NCBI RefSeq assembly: GCF_016405905.1
Contig: NZ_JAEFCB010000022.1
Coordinates: 1 to 64,000, forward strand
DNA length: 64,000 nt
From: Variovorax sp. IB41
GTDB taxonomy: Bacteria; Pseudomonadota; Gammaproteobacteria; Burkholderiales; Burkholderiaceae_C
Direction: 5' to 3'
Within the stretch, counting starts at the first letter, position 1. Every line of letters starts with the position of its first letter. The notes below the pieces were generated by a model that did not search any database, had not been told where the DNA came from, and saw only the letters and a list, made by a program, of their open reading frames with translations. A program made the position numbers and the translations under genes. Positions 42,935-50,009 of this stretch are shown here, piece by piece.

Positions 42935-43864
42935 ATGAGCTTTCCCACCTTCGCGTCCCTTCGCCAGCGTCGCAGCGCCATCGCTACCGCTTTCACCGTC
43001 ACCGCAGCCGCCGTGCTGTCGGCCTGCTCCCCGATCAAGGTGCTCAACGGGCTGGTGCCGGAAGACACCTACCAGTTCCAGGGCGGCATCGCCTATGGCG
43101 CGGCGCCCCGGCAGCAGCTGGACGTCTACCAGCCGCTGCCCGCCACGCCGCCGGCACGGGGCGCGCGCCCGCTGGTGGTGTTCTTCTTCGGCGGCACATG
43201 GAGCAGCGGTGACCGCGCCAGCTACAAGTTCGTTGGCGAGGCGCTGGCGGCCCGGGGCGCGGTGGTCGTGATTCCCGACTACGGCCTCTCGCCGGTCTAC
43301 ACCTACCCCGTCTTCGTGCGCGACAGCGCGCTGGCCGTCAAATGGGCGCTCGACAACGCGGCGCAGTTGGGCGCCGACCCCAGGCAGGTCTACGTGATGG
43401 GCCACAGCTCGGGCGGCTACAACGCCGCGATGGTGGCGCTGGACGATCGCTGGCTTGGCGAAATCGGCGCGAGCCCCAGGCAACTCGCCGGCTGGGTCGG
43501 CCTGGCCGGCGCCTACGACTTCCTGCCCATCGGCGACCCGCAGGCGCAGGCCGCCTTCAACTGGCCCAACACGCCGCGCGACTCGCAGCCGCTCGCGCAT
43601 GCGAGCGCCGCGTCGCCCCGCGCGCTGCTGATGGCGGCGTCGAAGGACAACCTGGTCTACCCCGACCGCAACACCGGCCAGATGGCCACGGCGTTGCGCG
43701 CCGCCGGGGTGCCGGTGCAGGTGCGGCTGTTCGACAACCTGAGCCACGTCACGCTGATCGGCGCGTTCGGCAAGCCGATCCAGTGGCTCGGAGGGCCGGT
43801 GCTGCCGCCGGTCATGGACTTCCTCGGGTTGGCGTCAGTCCTGTCCCACAAGGGGGCTCGGTAG
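42935..43864 (+). CDS. Lipoprotein alpha/beta hydrolase (esterase/lipase-like)
   Basis: A 309-residue exported protein. The signal ends AAVLSAC (lipobox Cys about 31), so it is probably a lipoprotein. The catalytic domain has VVFFFGGTWSSGDRASY (oxyanion HGG-like GGTW), VYVMGHSSGGYNAAMVAL (Ser nucleophile near 162 in GHSSG), and a likely acid/His pair toward the end (FDNLSHVTLIG). It follows acdR by 35 bases and may share its transcript. Substrate unknown. Confidence 0.82.
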   Translation: MSFPTFASLRQRRSAIATAFTVTAAAVLSACSPIKVLNGLVPEDTYQFQGGIAYGAAPRQQLDVYQPLPATPPARGARPLVVFFFGGTWSSGDRASYKFVGEALAARGAVVVIPDYGLSPVYTYPVFVRDSALAVKWALDNAAQLGADPRQVYVMGHSSGGYNAAMVALDDRWLGEIGASPRQLAGWVGLAGAYDFLPIGDPQAQAAFNWPNTPRDSQPLAHASAASPRALLMAASKDNLVYPDRNTGQMATALRAAGVPVQVRLFDNLSHVTLIGAFGKPIQWLGGPVLPPVMDFLGLASVLSHKGAR

Positions 43865-43939
43865 AATTGCGGTAGTTTTCTCTCGTCTTTCCGCCTTCTT
43901 CTTTCCCTCTTTTCTCCCTATTCCCGCGAGGTATTCCCC

Positions 43940-45004
43940 ATGGCACTCGTCTCGATGCGCGAACTGCTGGACCACGCCGCAGCCAACGGCTACGGCATTC
44001 CGGCCTTCAACGTCAACAATCTCGAACAGGTCCAGGCCGTGATGGAGGCCGCCAAGGAAACCGGCGCCCCCGTCATCCTGCAAGCCAGCGCCGGTGCCCG
44101 CAAATACGCCGGCGAAGCTTTCATCAAGCACCTGATCCAGGCCGCGATCGAGCAGTACCCCAACATCCCGCTGGTCATGCACCAGGACCACGGCCAGAAC
44201 CCCGACGTCTGCAAGGGCGCCATCGACCTGGGCTTCAGCTCGGTCATGATGGACGGCTCGCTCGAAGCCGACGGCAAGACCATCGCCAGCTACGACTACA
44301 ACGTGGACGTCACCAAGAAGGTGTCGGACATGGCCCACCGCCTGGGCGTGACCGTCGAAGGCGAGCTCGGCTGCCTCGGATCGCTGGAGACCATGAAGGG
44401 CGACAAGGAAGACGGCCACGGCACCGACGACACCATGACGCGCGAGCAACTGCTCACCGACCCCGAGCAGGCCGCCGACTTCGTCAAGCGCACCCAGATC
44501 GACGCGCTGGCCATCGCCATCGGCACCAGCCACGGCGCCTACAAGTTCACCCGCGAGCCCACCGGCGACATCCTGGCGATCGACCGCATCAAGGAAATCC
44601 ACCGCCGCATTCCCAACACCCACCTGGTGATGCACGGCTCCTCGAGCGTGCCGCAGGAACTGCTGGCGATCATTCGCCAGTACGGCGGCAACATGAAGGA
44701 AACCTACGGCGTGCCCGTCAAGGAAATCCAGGAAGCCATCAAGCACGGCGTGCGCAAGATCAACATCGACACCGACATTCGCCTGGCAATGACCGGCGCG
44801 GTGCGCAAGTTCCTGGCCGAGAACCCCGAGAAGTTCGACGCCCGCGAATGGCTCAAGCCCGCGCGTGAAGCCGCCAAACTGATCTGCAAGCAGCGCTACA
44901 TCGAGTTCGGCTGCGAAGGCCAGGGCGCCAAGATCAAGGGCGACACGCTGCAGGTGGTCGCCGCCAAGTACGCCAAGGGCGAACTGGCCCAGGAAGTCGT
45001 CTAA
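43940..45004 (+). CDS. fba: Fructose-bisphosphate aldolase, class II
   Basis: A 354-residue zinc-dependent aldolase that cleaves or forms fructose 1,6-bisphosphate. The N-terminus MALVSMRELLDHAAANGYGI and the length suit the Calvin-cycle/betaproteobacterial subtype. The metal-ligand His lies in LVMHQDHGQNPDV (residues about 75-87), EGELGCLGS follows, and later NTHLVMHGSSSVPQEL (His and the phosphate loop). RBS GAGGT lies upstream of the ATG. A rho-independent terminator follows the stop. It belongs to the pgk-pyk-fba glycolysis block, here split by acdS/acdR and a hydrolase gene. Confidence 0.97.
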   Translation: MALVSMRELLDHAAANGYGIPAFNVNNLEQVQAVMEAAKETGAPVILQASAGARKYAGEAFIKHLIQAAIEQYPNIPLVMHQDHGQNPDVCKGAIDLGFSSVMMDGSLEADGKTIASYDYNVDVTKKVSDMAHRLGVTVEGELGCLGSLETMKGDKEDGHGTDDTMTREQLLTDPEQAADFVKRTQIDALAIAIGTSHGAYKFTREPTGDILAIDRIKEIHRRIPNTHLVMHGSSSVPQELLAIIRQYGGNMKETYGVPVKEIQEAIKHGVRKINIDTDIRLAMTGAVRKFLAENPEKFDAREWLKPAREAAKLICKQRYIEFGCEGQGAKIKGDTLQVVAAKYAKGELAQEVV

Positions 45005-45024
45005 AAACTTCCCCGCGATTCGAA

Positions 45025-45049
45025 GGCCACCGTTCGCGGTGGCTTTTTT
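45025..45049 (+). terminator. Rho-independent terminator of fba
   Basis: GCCACCG-TTCG-CGGTGGC followed by TTTTTT, a 7-base-pair stem with a stable tetraloop, 21 bases after the fba stop codon. Confidence 0.9.
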
Positions 45050-45063
45050 CTGCGCGCACAATC

Positions 45064-45100
45064 CGCTTTCCCGTCACCCGCTTTCCCGTCACCCGTTTTC
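45064..45100. repeat. 15-base tandem repeat in the purC leader
   Basis: CGCTTTCCCGTCACC occurs twice exactly (45064-45078, 45079-45093), then starts a degenerate third copy (CGTTTTCCCA). It lies 26-62 bases before the purC ATG and could affect leader RNA length or folding. Confidence 0.85.
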
Positions 45101-45125
45101 CCACAGCATCTCTGCCCTTGCTCCC

Positions 45126-46031
45126 ATGACCACCGTCCACACCTCCTCCATCCAGAGCCTGCCCCTGCTTGCGCGCGGCAAGGTGCGCGACAACTACGCC
45201 GTCGGCGAGGACCGCATCCTGATGGTCGCGAGCGACCGGCTCAGCGCCTTCGACGTGATCATGGGCGAGCCGATTCCCGGCAAGGGCGAGATCCTCACGC
45301 AGATGGCGCTGTGGTGGTTCGAGCGGCTCGGCCAGCTCTGCCCCAACCACCTGACCGGCGACGCGCCCGAGAGCGTGGTCACCGCCGAAGAGGTGCCCCA
45401 GGTCACCCGGCGCTCGATGCTGGTCAAGCGACTGAAGCCGATTCCGGTGGAGGCCGTGGTGCGCGGCTACCTGGCCGGCAGCGGCTGGAAGGAGTACCAG
45501 GAAAGCCGATCGGTCTGCGGCGTGCCGCTGCCCGAGGGCCTGACCAACGCGAGCAAACTGCCGCGCCCGATCTTCACGCCCGCCGCCAAGGCCGCGGCCG
45601 GCGAACACGACGAGAACATCAGCTACGACCGCGTGGTCGAGATCGTCGGCCCCAAGCTGGCCCAGCAGATCCGCGAGACCAGCATCGCGATCTACGAAAC
45701 CGCCGCGCAGATCGCCCTCACCAAGGGAATGATCATTGCCGACACCAAGTTCGAATTCGGCCTGGACGAAGCCGGCACGCTGGTGCTGATGGACGAGGTG
45801 CTCACGCCCGACAGCTCGCGCTACTGGCCCGTGGAAGGCTACGAGGCGGCGCTCGCCGCCGGCACCAACCCGCCGAGCTACGACAAGCAGTTCGTGCGCG
45901 ACTGGCTCGAGGCCACCAAGATCAACGGCAAGCCTTGGGACAAGACGCCGCCGGCGCCGCGCCTGCCGGCCGAGGTGATCGAAAAAACTGCCGCCAAGTA
46001 CCGCGAGGCGCTGGAACGCCTCACGGGCTGA
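45126..46031 (+). CDS. purC: Phosphoribosylaminoimidazole-succinocarboxamide synthase
   Basis: A 301-residue enzyme of purine synthesis that joins CAIR with aspartate. Landmarks are LLARGKVRDNYAVGEDRILMV (residues about 14-34, nucleotide-binding loop), SDRLSAFDVIM, VEAVVRGYLAGSGWKEYQ, and LALTKGMIIADTKFEFGLD (about 199-217). The length, near 300, matches the longer yeast-like form usual in betaproteobacteria. It is separated here from purE by META/hipBA/thioredoxin genes on the other strand. Confidence 0.97.
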   Translation: MTTVHTSSIQSLPLLARGKVRDNYAVGEDRILMVASDRLSAFDVIMGEPIPGKGEILTQMALWWFERLGQLCPNHLTGDAPESVVTAEEVPQVTRRSMLVKRLKPIPVEAVVRGYLAGSGWKEYQESRSVCGVPLPEGLTNASKLPRPIFTPAAKAAAGEHDENISYDRVVEIVGPKLAQQIRETSIAIYETAAQIALTKGMIIADTKFEFGLDEAGTLVLMDEVLTPDSSRYWPVEGYEAALAAGTNPPSYDKQFVRDWLEATKINGKPWDKTPPAPRLPAEVIEKTAAKYREALERLTG

Positions 46032-46043
46032 GCGATAGCGCCC

Positions 46044-46130
46044 CCCGGCTTTTCACTTCGCTTCGCTGCGTGTAATTCGCCACCTCCCGAGGGGGAGGCG
46101 CGGCTCGCCTTGGGGCGGCCCGGCGGCTGC
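46044..46130. repeat. Intergenic GC-palindrome repeat, copy D
   Basis: Sequence filling the convergent gap between purC and the META lipoprotein. It is centred on a hairpin CCTCCC-GAGG-GGGAGG (46083-46098) and ends CTTGGGGCGGCCCGG, which matches the outer part of the copy inside hipA (read in reverse: CTCGGGGCGGCCCA). It may double as a bidirectional terminator. Confidence 0.6.
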
Positions 46131-46135
46131 CGCCT

Positions 46136-46576
46136 TCAGCGGTTCCCCGAGCTCAACGTCGCCACGGTCCGCCCGCCGGCGTCCAGCAGCGCGAGCCGCC
46201 CCGGCGCAAGGCTGTAGCTCGAGGTGCTCTGCAGGGCCGAGAGGAACTGCGCTTCGTTGGCGCCGCGCACCGGGTCCGCGCAGGCCATGCGCGTGGCCGC
46301 CAGCTGCCCGATCTTCAATGTGATGCCGCTGCGGGTGTAGGTGCCCGAGACGCGGTTGCAGCCGCCCGAGCCGCTCACGCGGCCGCTGCTGCGGTCGAAC
46401 TGGATCTGCGCATCGCCACCCGGCGTGATGGACTCGTCGCCCAGCTGCGTGAGGCGCCAGAGCGGGCCTTCGATGGGTTCGTCCAGGCTGATGCCGCTCC
46501 CGCAGCCGGTCAAGGTGATCAACAGCGCGGCCGTGGCAAGCACGGGGAGCGCAATGTGGCGGGCGAAGGAACGCAT
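46136..46576 (-). CDS. META-domain lipoprotein
   Basis: A 146-residue lipoprotein: signal ending ALLITLTGC (lipobox Cys25), then one META/HslJ-like domain with WRLTQLGDESITPGGDAQIQF, the conserved SGSGGCNRVSGTYTRSG (residues about 68-84) and TRMACADPVRGANEAQFLSAL. META domains occur in heat-shock and envelope proteins such as HslJ; a role in envelope stress is possible. ATG 46576 gives the signal peptide. Confidence 0.88.
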   Translation of the reverse strand: MRSFARHIALPVLATAALLITLTGCGSGISLDEPIEGPLWRLTQLGDESITPGGDAQIQFDRSSGRVSGSGGCNRVSGTYTRSGITLKIGQLAATRMACADPVRGANEAQFLSALQSTSSYSLAPGRLALLDAGGRTVATLSSGNR

Positions 46577-46639
46577 GGCCAGTCTTTCCTTTTGAATCTG
46601 CAACAAGATGAAATCGGGCGCCATCGTATGCGACGACGC

Positions 46640-48058
46640 CTAGCTCGCCAATGACGCCAGCGCCACGCCGCCCGCCAGCCGGGCCTCCACGCAACGCCGC
46701 ACGCTGGCCGGCGTGCCGTCCCGGGCGAGCAGCGCGGGCCATTCGGCCTGCGCCTGGCGCACCGTGTCGCGGGCAATCGCCATGAGCCGCGCCGGGCGCA
46801 GCAGGCCCGCCGAGCGCAGCAGGGCGTCGAGCGCCGGCCAATCAAAGGCGCGCAGCTTGGCGTCGATCGCGCGGTTCACGCCGTAGTCGCCGGCCGGCAC
46901 GTCCTCGAAGAAGGCGGCCACGCACACCGGGTCGTAGAGCGGCGCGAGCACCGGCGCCACGCCGTCCGGGTAGCGCAGCGCCCAGTTCTTCAGGTGCGCA
47001 TCGCTGTTGCCCAGGAGGATGAAGGCGACGATGCGCCGCACGCATTCGCGCACGTCGGCCACCGGATTGGGCGAGAGCCGGTCGAGCACGCGCAGCATCG
47101 CGGGCCAGTCGACCGCCAGGCCCCGGCCGTACTTCTGCCGGGGCTCGTACTGCAGCACCTGCGCGAACTCCTCCATGTGGATGCGCCCGCCCTCGGGGGT
47201 GCGGTCGAAGCGGCGCACCGCAAGGATCTGCTCGAAGCGCACCTGTTCGGGCAGGTCGGCGTCGGCGCGGCCGATCACGGTGGCTTCCGCGCAATCGAGG
47301 CCCAGCGCGCCGCAGAGGCGATAGCCGGTGAACTCGTTGTCGACCAGGTCCGGATGCCGCGTGCTCGGCAGCTTGAGGATGAAGGAGCCGGCGGCCCCAT
47401 GCCGCCGCACCACGTAGCGCCGCCCGTCCTGCACCGCGGAAAACTTGGTCACCACGCCCGGGATGGCGGCGGCGTCTTCCACCGGCATCTCGACGAAGCC
47501 GGGCTCCAGCACGTCCAGGCCGAGCGCCGTGTGCCAGTGGCGCACGGTGTCGGGAATGCCCTCGGCCGTGGGCACCGGCTCGACTTCCAGCGCGCCCATC
47601 AGGTCGTGGCCGGCGGCGGCGAGCAGCTCGAACTCGTCGTCGGCCGCGCAGCCGCGCTGCTGCGCGAGGCGCTCGCGGTTGTGGCCCTCGGGCAGCAGGT
47701 TCTGGAAATAGCTCGGCCAGTGGCCGTCGCTGCGCGAGACGCGGGTGTCGCGCGCCGAGGCCAGGATGGCGCGTGTCGCGGCCTCGTCGGCGCCACGGTA
47801 CGCCAGGGAAAGCGTCGGCCGGCCGGCGTCGGCGATGTACGCCTCGTCGAACGACACGCGCAGGATGTCGCCGTACTGCGAGAGATAGCCGATGGCGCGC
47901 CGCCCGCCGTTGGGCCGCCCCGAGGCGGGCGAGCCCCCTTGGGGGGCAGCGCCGACACGAAGTGCGGAAGCGTGGGGGTCTTGTGCATCGCCATCCGGCC
48001 CATGCAGGTACATCCGCAGGTAGCGGATGCCGGTGTTGAAGGCGGCGCTCGTGCTCAC
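46640..48058 (-). CDS. hipA: HipA-family serine/threonine kinase toxin
   Basis: A 472-residue HipA-like kinase. In known systems HipA phosphorylates a translation factor such as glutamyl-tRNA synthetase and causes growth arrest. The HipA N-terminal domain includes GYLSQYGDILRVSFDEAYI (residues about 57-75). The kinase core has KFSAVQDGRRYVVRRHG, SFILKLPSTRHPDLVDNEF (ATP-contact Lys, then P-loop-like segment), and the catalytic loop LLGNSDAHLKNWAL (Asp and Asn) followed by APLYDPV. Start GTG 48058 in a GTGA overlap with the hipB stop. Residues about 24-48 are encoded by an intergenic-type repeat and have no counterpart in the family, an insertion to note. Confidence 0.92.
   Translation of the reverse strand: MSTSAAFNTGIRYLRMYLHGPDGDAQDPHASALRVGAAPQGGSPASGRPNGGRRAIGYLSQYGDILRVSFDEAYIADAGRPTLSLAYRGADEAATRAILASARDTRVSRSDGHWPSYFQNLLPEGHNRERLAQQRGCAADDEFELLAAAGHDLMGALEVEPVPTAEGIPDTVRHWHTALGLDVLEPGFVEMPVEDAAAIPGVVTKFSAVQDGRRYVVRRHGAAGSFILKLPSTRHPDLVDNEFTGYRLCGALGLDCAEATVIGRADADLPEQVRFEQILAVRRFDRTPEGGRIHMEEFAQVLQYEPRQKYGRGLAVDWPAMLRVLDRLSPNPVADVRECVRRIVAFILLGNSDAHLKNWALRYPDGVAPVLAPLYDPVCVAAFFEDVPAGDYGVNRAIDAKLRAFDWPALDALLRSAGLLRPARLMAIARDTVRQAQAEWPALLARDGTPASVRRCVEARLAGGVALASLAS
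47914..47990. repeat. GC-palindrome repeat inside the hipA reading frame, copy C
   Basis: GGCGAGCCCCCTTGGGGGGC and the following GACACGAAGTGCGGAAGCGTGGGGG match the core and right side of the intergenic repeat copies A and B (shared: palindromic C5/G5 core, GACACGAAGTGCG, TGGGGG). Its left side resembles copy D. It is in frame and encodes about 25 residues near the HipA N-terminus. Confidence 0.7.
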
Positions 48059-48363
48059 CGGCTTTCGTCGGCCAGGCTCTGCGCGATGGAGGGCGGCGCG
48101 CCCACGCCCGCCGGCTGGCCCAGCAGGCGGCCGCCCGAGCGCACGAAGTCTTCGAGCTGCGGGCGCAGGGTGGCGGGCACGGGCATCAGCTCGAGCCCCA
48201 GCACGCGCGCCATTTCGAGCAGCGTCGACAGGCGCGGATCGATCTGACCGCTCTCGATGCGCTGCACCGTCATGCGCGAGAGCCCCGCCTGCGTGGCCAG
48301 CGCCTCCTGGCTCAGGCCGCCGGCCTTGCGGGCTTTTTCGAGTTCTTCGGTGAGTTGGAGCAT
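48055..48363 (-). CDS. hipB: HipB-family antitoxin, XRE helix-turn-helix
   Basis: A 102-residue DNA-binding antitoxin. The Cro/CI-type helix-turn-helix lies in about residues 6-60 (ARKAGGLSQEALATQAGLSR, then MTVQRIESGQIDPRLSTLLE). The C-terminal tail ends SIAQSLADESR. It is upstream of hipA and overlaps its GTG by 3 bases. By family it neutralises HipA and represses the operon by binding palindromes in its promoter. Confidence 0.9.
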   Translation of the reverse strand: MLQLTEELEKARKAGGLSQEALATQAGLSRMTVQRIESGQIDPRLSTLLEMARVLGLELMPVPATLRPQLEDFVRSGGRLLGQPAGVGAPPSIAQSLADESR

Positions 48364-48390
48364 TGGCGTACGCTTTTTCTAAAAATTGAG

Positions 48391-48401
48391 TAGCAATGCT
48401 A
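48391..48401. promoter_or_regulatory. Candidate HipB operator TAGCA-A-TGCTA
   Basis: A perfect 5-base inverted repeat 28 bases upstream of the hipB ATG, in an A/T-rich gap. HipB represses its own operon by binding short palindromes, so this is the best candidate site. Confidence 0.4.
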
Positions 48402-48425
48402 TCTATCTAAGGCCGAGCAGGCAAT

Positions 48426-48453
48426 AAAAAAGCGACCCTTCAGTCGCTTTTTT
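48426..48453 (-). terminator. Terminator after the thioredoxin-like gene
   Basis: AAAAAAGCGAC-N6-GTCGCTTTTTT, an 11-base-pair stem with A- and T-runs on both sides, hence functional in either direction. It separates the thioredoxin-like gene from the hipBA promoter. Confidence 0.92.
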
Positions 48454-48458
48454 AATTC

Positions 48459-48480
48459 AATGCGCATCAAGCTGCGCATT
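48459..48480. terminator. Second hairpin beside the thioredoxin-gene terminator
   Basis: AATGCGCA-N6-TGCGCATT, 8-base-pair stem, directly between the thioredoxin stop codon and the main terminator. It may be a 3'-end stabilising hairpin. Confidence 0.55.
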
Positions 48481-48488
48481 TTGTAGTG

Positions 48489-49409
48489 TCAGCTCAGCAC
48501 GACGCTGCTCAGGCGCCGGCGGTACGTCGCCACGACCGGGTCGTCCGGCGGAATCTGCCCGTCGGCCACCTTCACCTTCGGCGGCTCGATCACATCGAGG
48601 ATCGCGATGTAGGTCTTGCGGGCGAGCTCTTCGCTCCAGCTCTTGTCGCGCATCAGGATGTCGAGCAGCTCGTCCATCGCGTCGGTCCAGCGCTGCCCGG
48701 CCATCAGGAGGCGGGCGCGGCCGAAGCGGGCGTCGAAGTCGCGCTTGTTGGCGGCGATCTTCGCGTCGAACTCGGCGATCGCGGGCGCGGGGCCCGCGAC
48801 GGGCGCCGCGAAATCGATGGCGTCCATCCAGCGCTGCAGCGCATCGAAGCGGCGCACCAGGGAGGTCTTGGCGATCACGGGGGCGAAGGCCACCTTGGCG
48901 TCGTCGACGCGGCCCTCCTGCAGCAGGAGCTTGATGTAGTCGAAGCGGGCATCGTCGTTGGCCGGGTCGGTGGCCACCGCGTGCTGCAGCTTCTCGAGCG
49001 CGCCCTCCGTGTCGCCCTCGGCCAGCGCTTCCTGCGCGGCAGCTTCTTCCGAGGCGGCCTCGGCCTCGTCGGCGCCCGGCACGTGCTTGTCGAGGAATTC
49101 GCGGATCTTCTCGGCCGGAATGGCGCCCACGAAGCCGTCCACCGGCTGGCCGTCCTTGAACATCACGCAGAACGGGATGCTGCGCACGCCGAACATCTCG
49201 GACAGTTGCGACGAAATCTGCGGCACCTTGTCGGCGTCGAGCTTGGCCAGCGTGAAGCGGCCGGCGTATTCGACCTCGAGCTTTTCGAGCACCGGGCCGA
49301 GCTGCTTGCAGGGGCCGCACCATTCGGCCCAGATGTCCAGCAGCACCGGTGTGGCGACGGAGCCTTCGATCAGTTCGGCCTGGAAATTTTCGAGAGTGAT
49401 GTCGATCAT
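48489..49409 (-). CDS. Thioredoxin with TPR-like C-terminal domain (CnoX/YbbN-like)
   Basis: A 306-residue cytoplasmic protein. Residues 1-108 are a thioredoxin domain with the intact redox motif WAEWCGPCK (Cys31, Cys34), then IPFCVMFKDGQPVDGFVGA. Residues about 120-306 are alpha-helical repeats of the TPR_19/20 type (EALAEGDTEGALEKLQHAVA and following), the CnoX/YbbN architecture. In E. coli the family is a chaperedoxin that hands oxidised proteins to GroEL; E. coli CnoX lacks the CxxC pair, whereas this one keeps it, so it could be redox-active. It is divergent from purE with only 36 bases between the two start codons. Confidence 0.92.
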   Translation of the reverse strand: MIDITLENFQAELIEGSVATPVLLDIWAEWCGPCKQLGPVLEKLEVEYAGRFTLAKLDADKVPQISSQLSEMFGVRSIPFCVMFKDGQPVDGFVGAIPAEKIREFLDKHVPGADEAEAASEEAAAQEALAEGDTEGALEKLQHAVATDPANDDARFDYIKLLLQEGRVDDAKVAFAPVIAKTSLVRRFDALQRWMDAIDFAAPVAGPAPAIAEFDAKIAANKRDFDARFGRARLLMAGQRWTDAMDELLDILMRDKSWSEELARKTYIAILDVIEPPKVKVADGQIPPDDPVVATYRRRLSSVVLS

Positions 49410-49445
49410 CGGAACCAGCTGGGGGTGAAACGTAAAATTGAAACC

Positions 49446-50009
49446 ATGAACGAAACCATTCAGGTCGGTGTAGTGATGGGCTCGAACTCCGATTGGGAGA
49501 CGATGCGCAACGCGGTCGAGATTCTCCAGCAATTCGGAATCGGGCACGAAGCCAAGGTGGTCTCGGCCCACCGGATGCCCGATGCGCTGTTCGCATATGC
49601 CGAAAGCGCCGCCGGGCGCGGGCTCACCGCGATCATCGCCGGAGCGGGCGGCGCGGCCCACCTGCCGGGCATGCTGGCCTCCAAGACCACGGTGCCGGTG
49701 CTCGGCGTGCCGGTGGCCAGCCGCCACCTGCAGGGCGTCGATTCCCTCTACAGCATCGTGCAGATGCCCAAGGGCGTGCCGGTGGCCACCTTTGCGATCG
49801 GCAATGCCGGCGCGGCCAACGCGGCGCTGTTCGCGGTGGCGATGCTGGCGGTGAACAACCCCGCGCTGCGCGCCAGGCTCGACGCCTTCCGCACGGCCCA
49901 GACCGCCGCCGCCGAAGCCATGACGCTGCCGCCGGCCGCCGCCGGCGAGGCCCCCGCGGCCCCGCCCGCCGTTTCTCCTTTCTCGCCGCAAGGCGGAGGT
50001 GCCCTGTGA
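49446..50009 (+). CDS. purE: N5-carboxyaminoimidazole ribonucleotide mutase
   Basis: A 187-residue enzyme of purine synthesis that converts N5-CAIR to CAIR, the step before purC. The core VGVVMGSNSDWETMRNAVEI (residues about 7-26), SAHRMPDALFAYA (catalytic His), AGAGGAAHLPGMLASKTTVPVLGVP, and GNAGAANAALFAVAM are typical. The last 28 or so residues (from TLPPAAAGEAP) are a Pro/Ala-rich tail not found in most PurE. Its stop overlaps the purK start (GTGA). Confidence 0.97.
   Translation: MNETIQVGVVMGSNSDWETMRNAVEILQQFGIGHEAKVVSAHRMPDALFAYAESAAGRGLTAIIAGAGGAAHLPGMLASKTTVPVLGVPVASRHLQGVDSLYSIVQMPKGVPVATFAIGNAGAANAALFAVAMLAVNNPALRARLDAFRTAQTAAAEAMTLPPAAAGEAPAAPPAVSPFSPQGGGAL

Noticed and set aside
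45064..45100. Short direct repeats considered as a CRISPR remnant.
   Set aside because: The copies are 15 bases and directly adjacent, with no spacers or cas genes.
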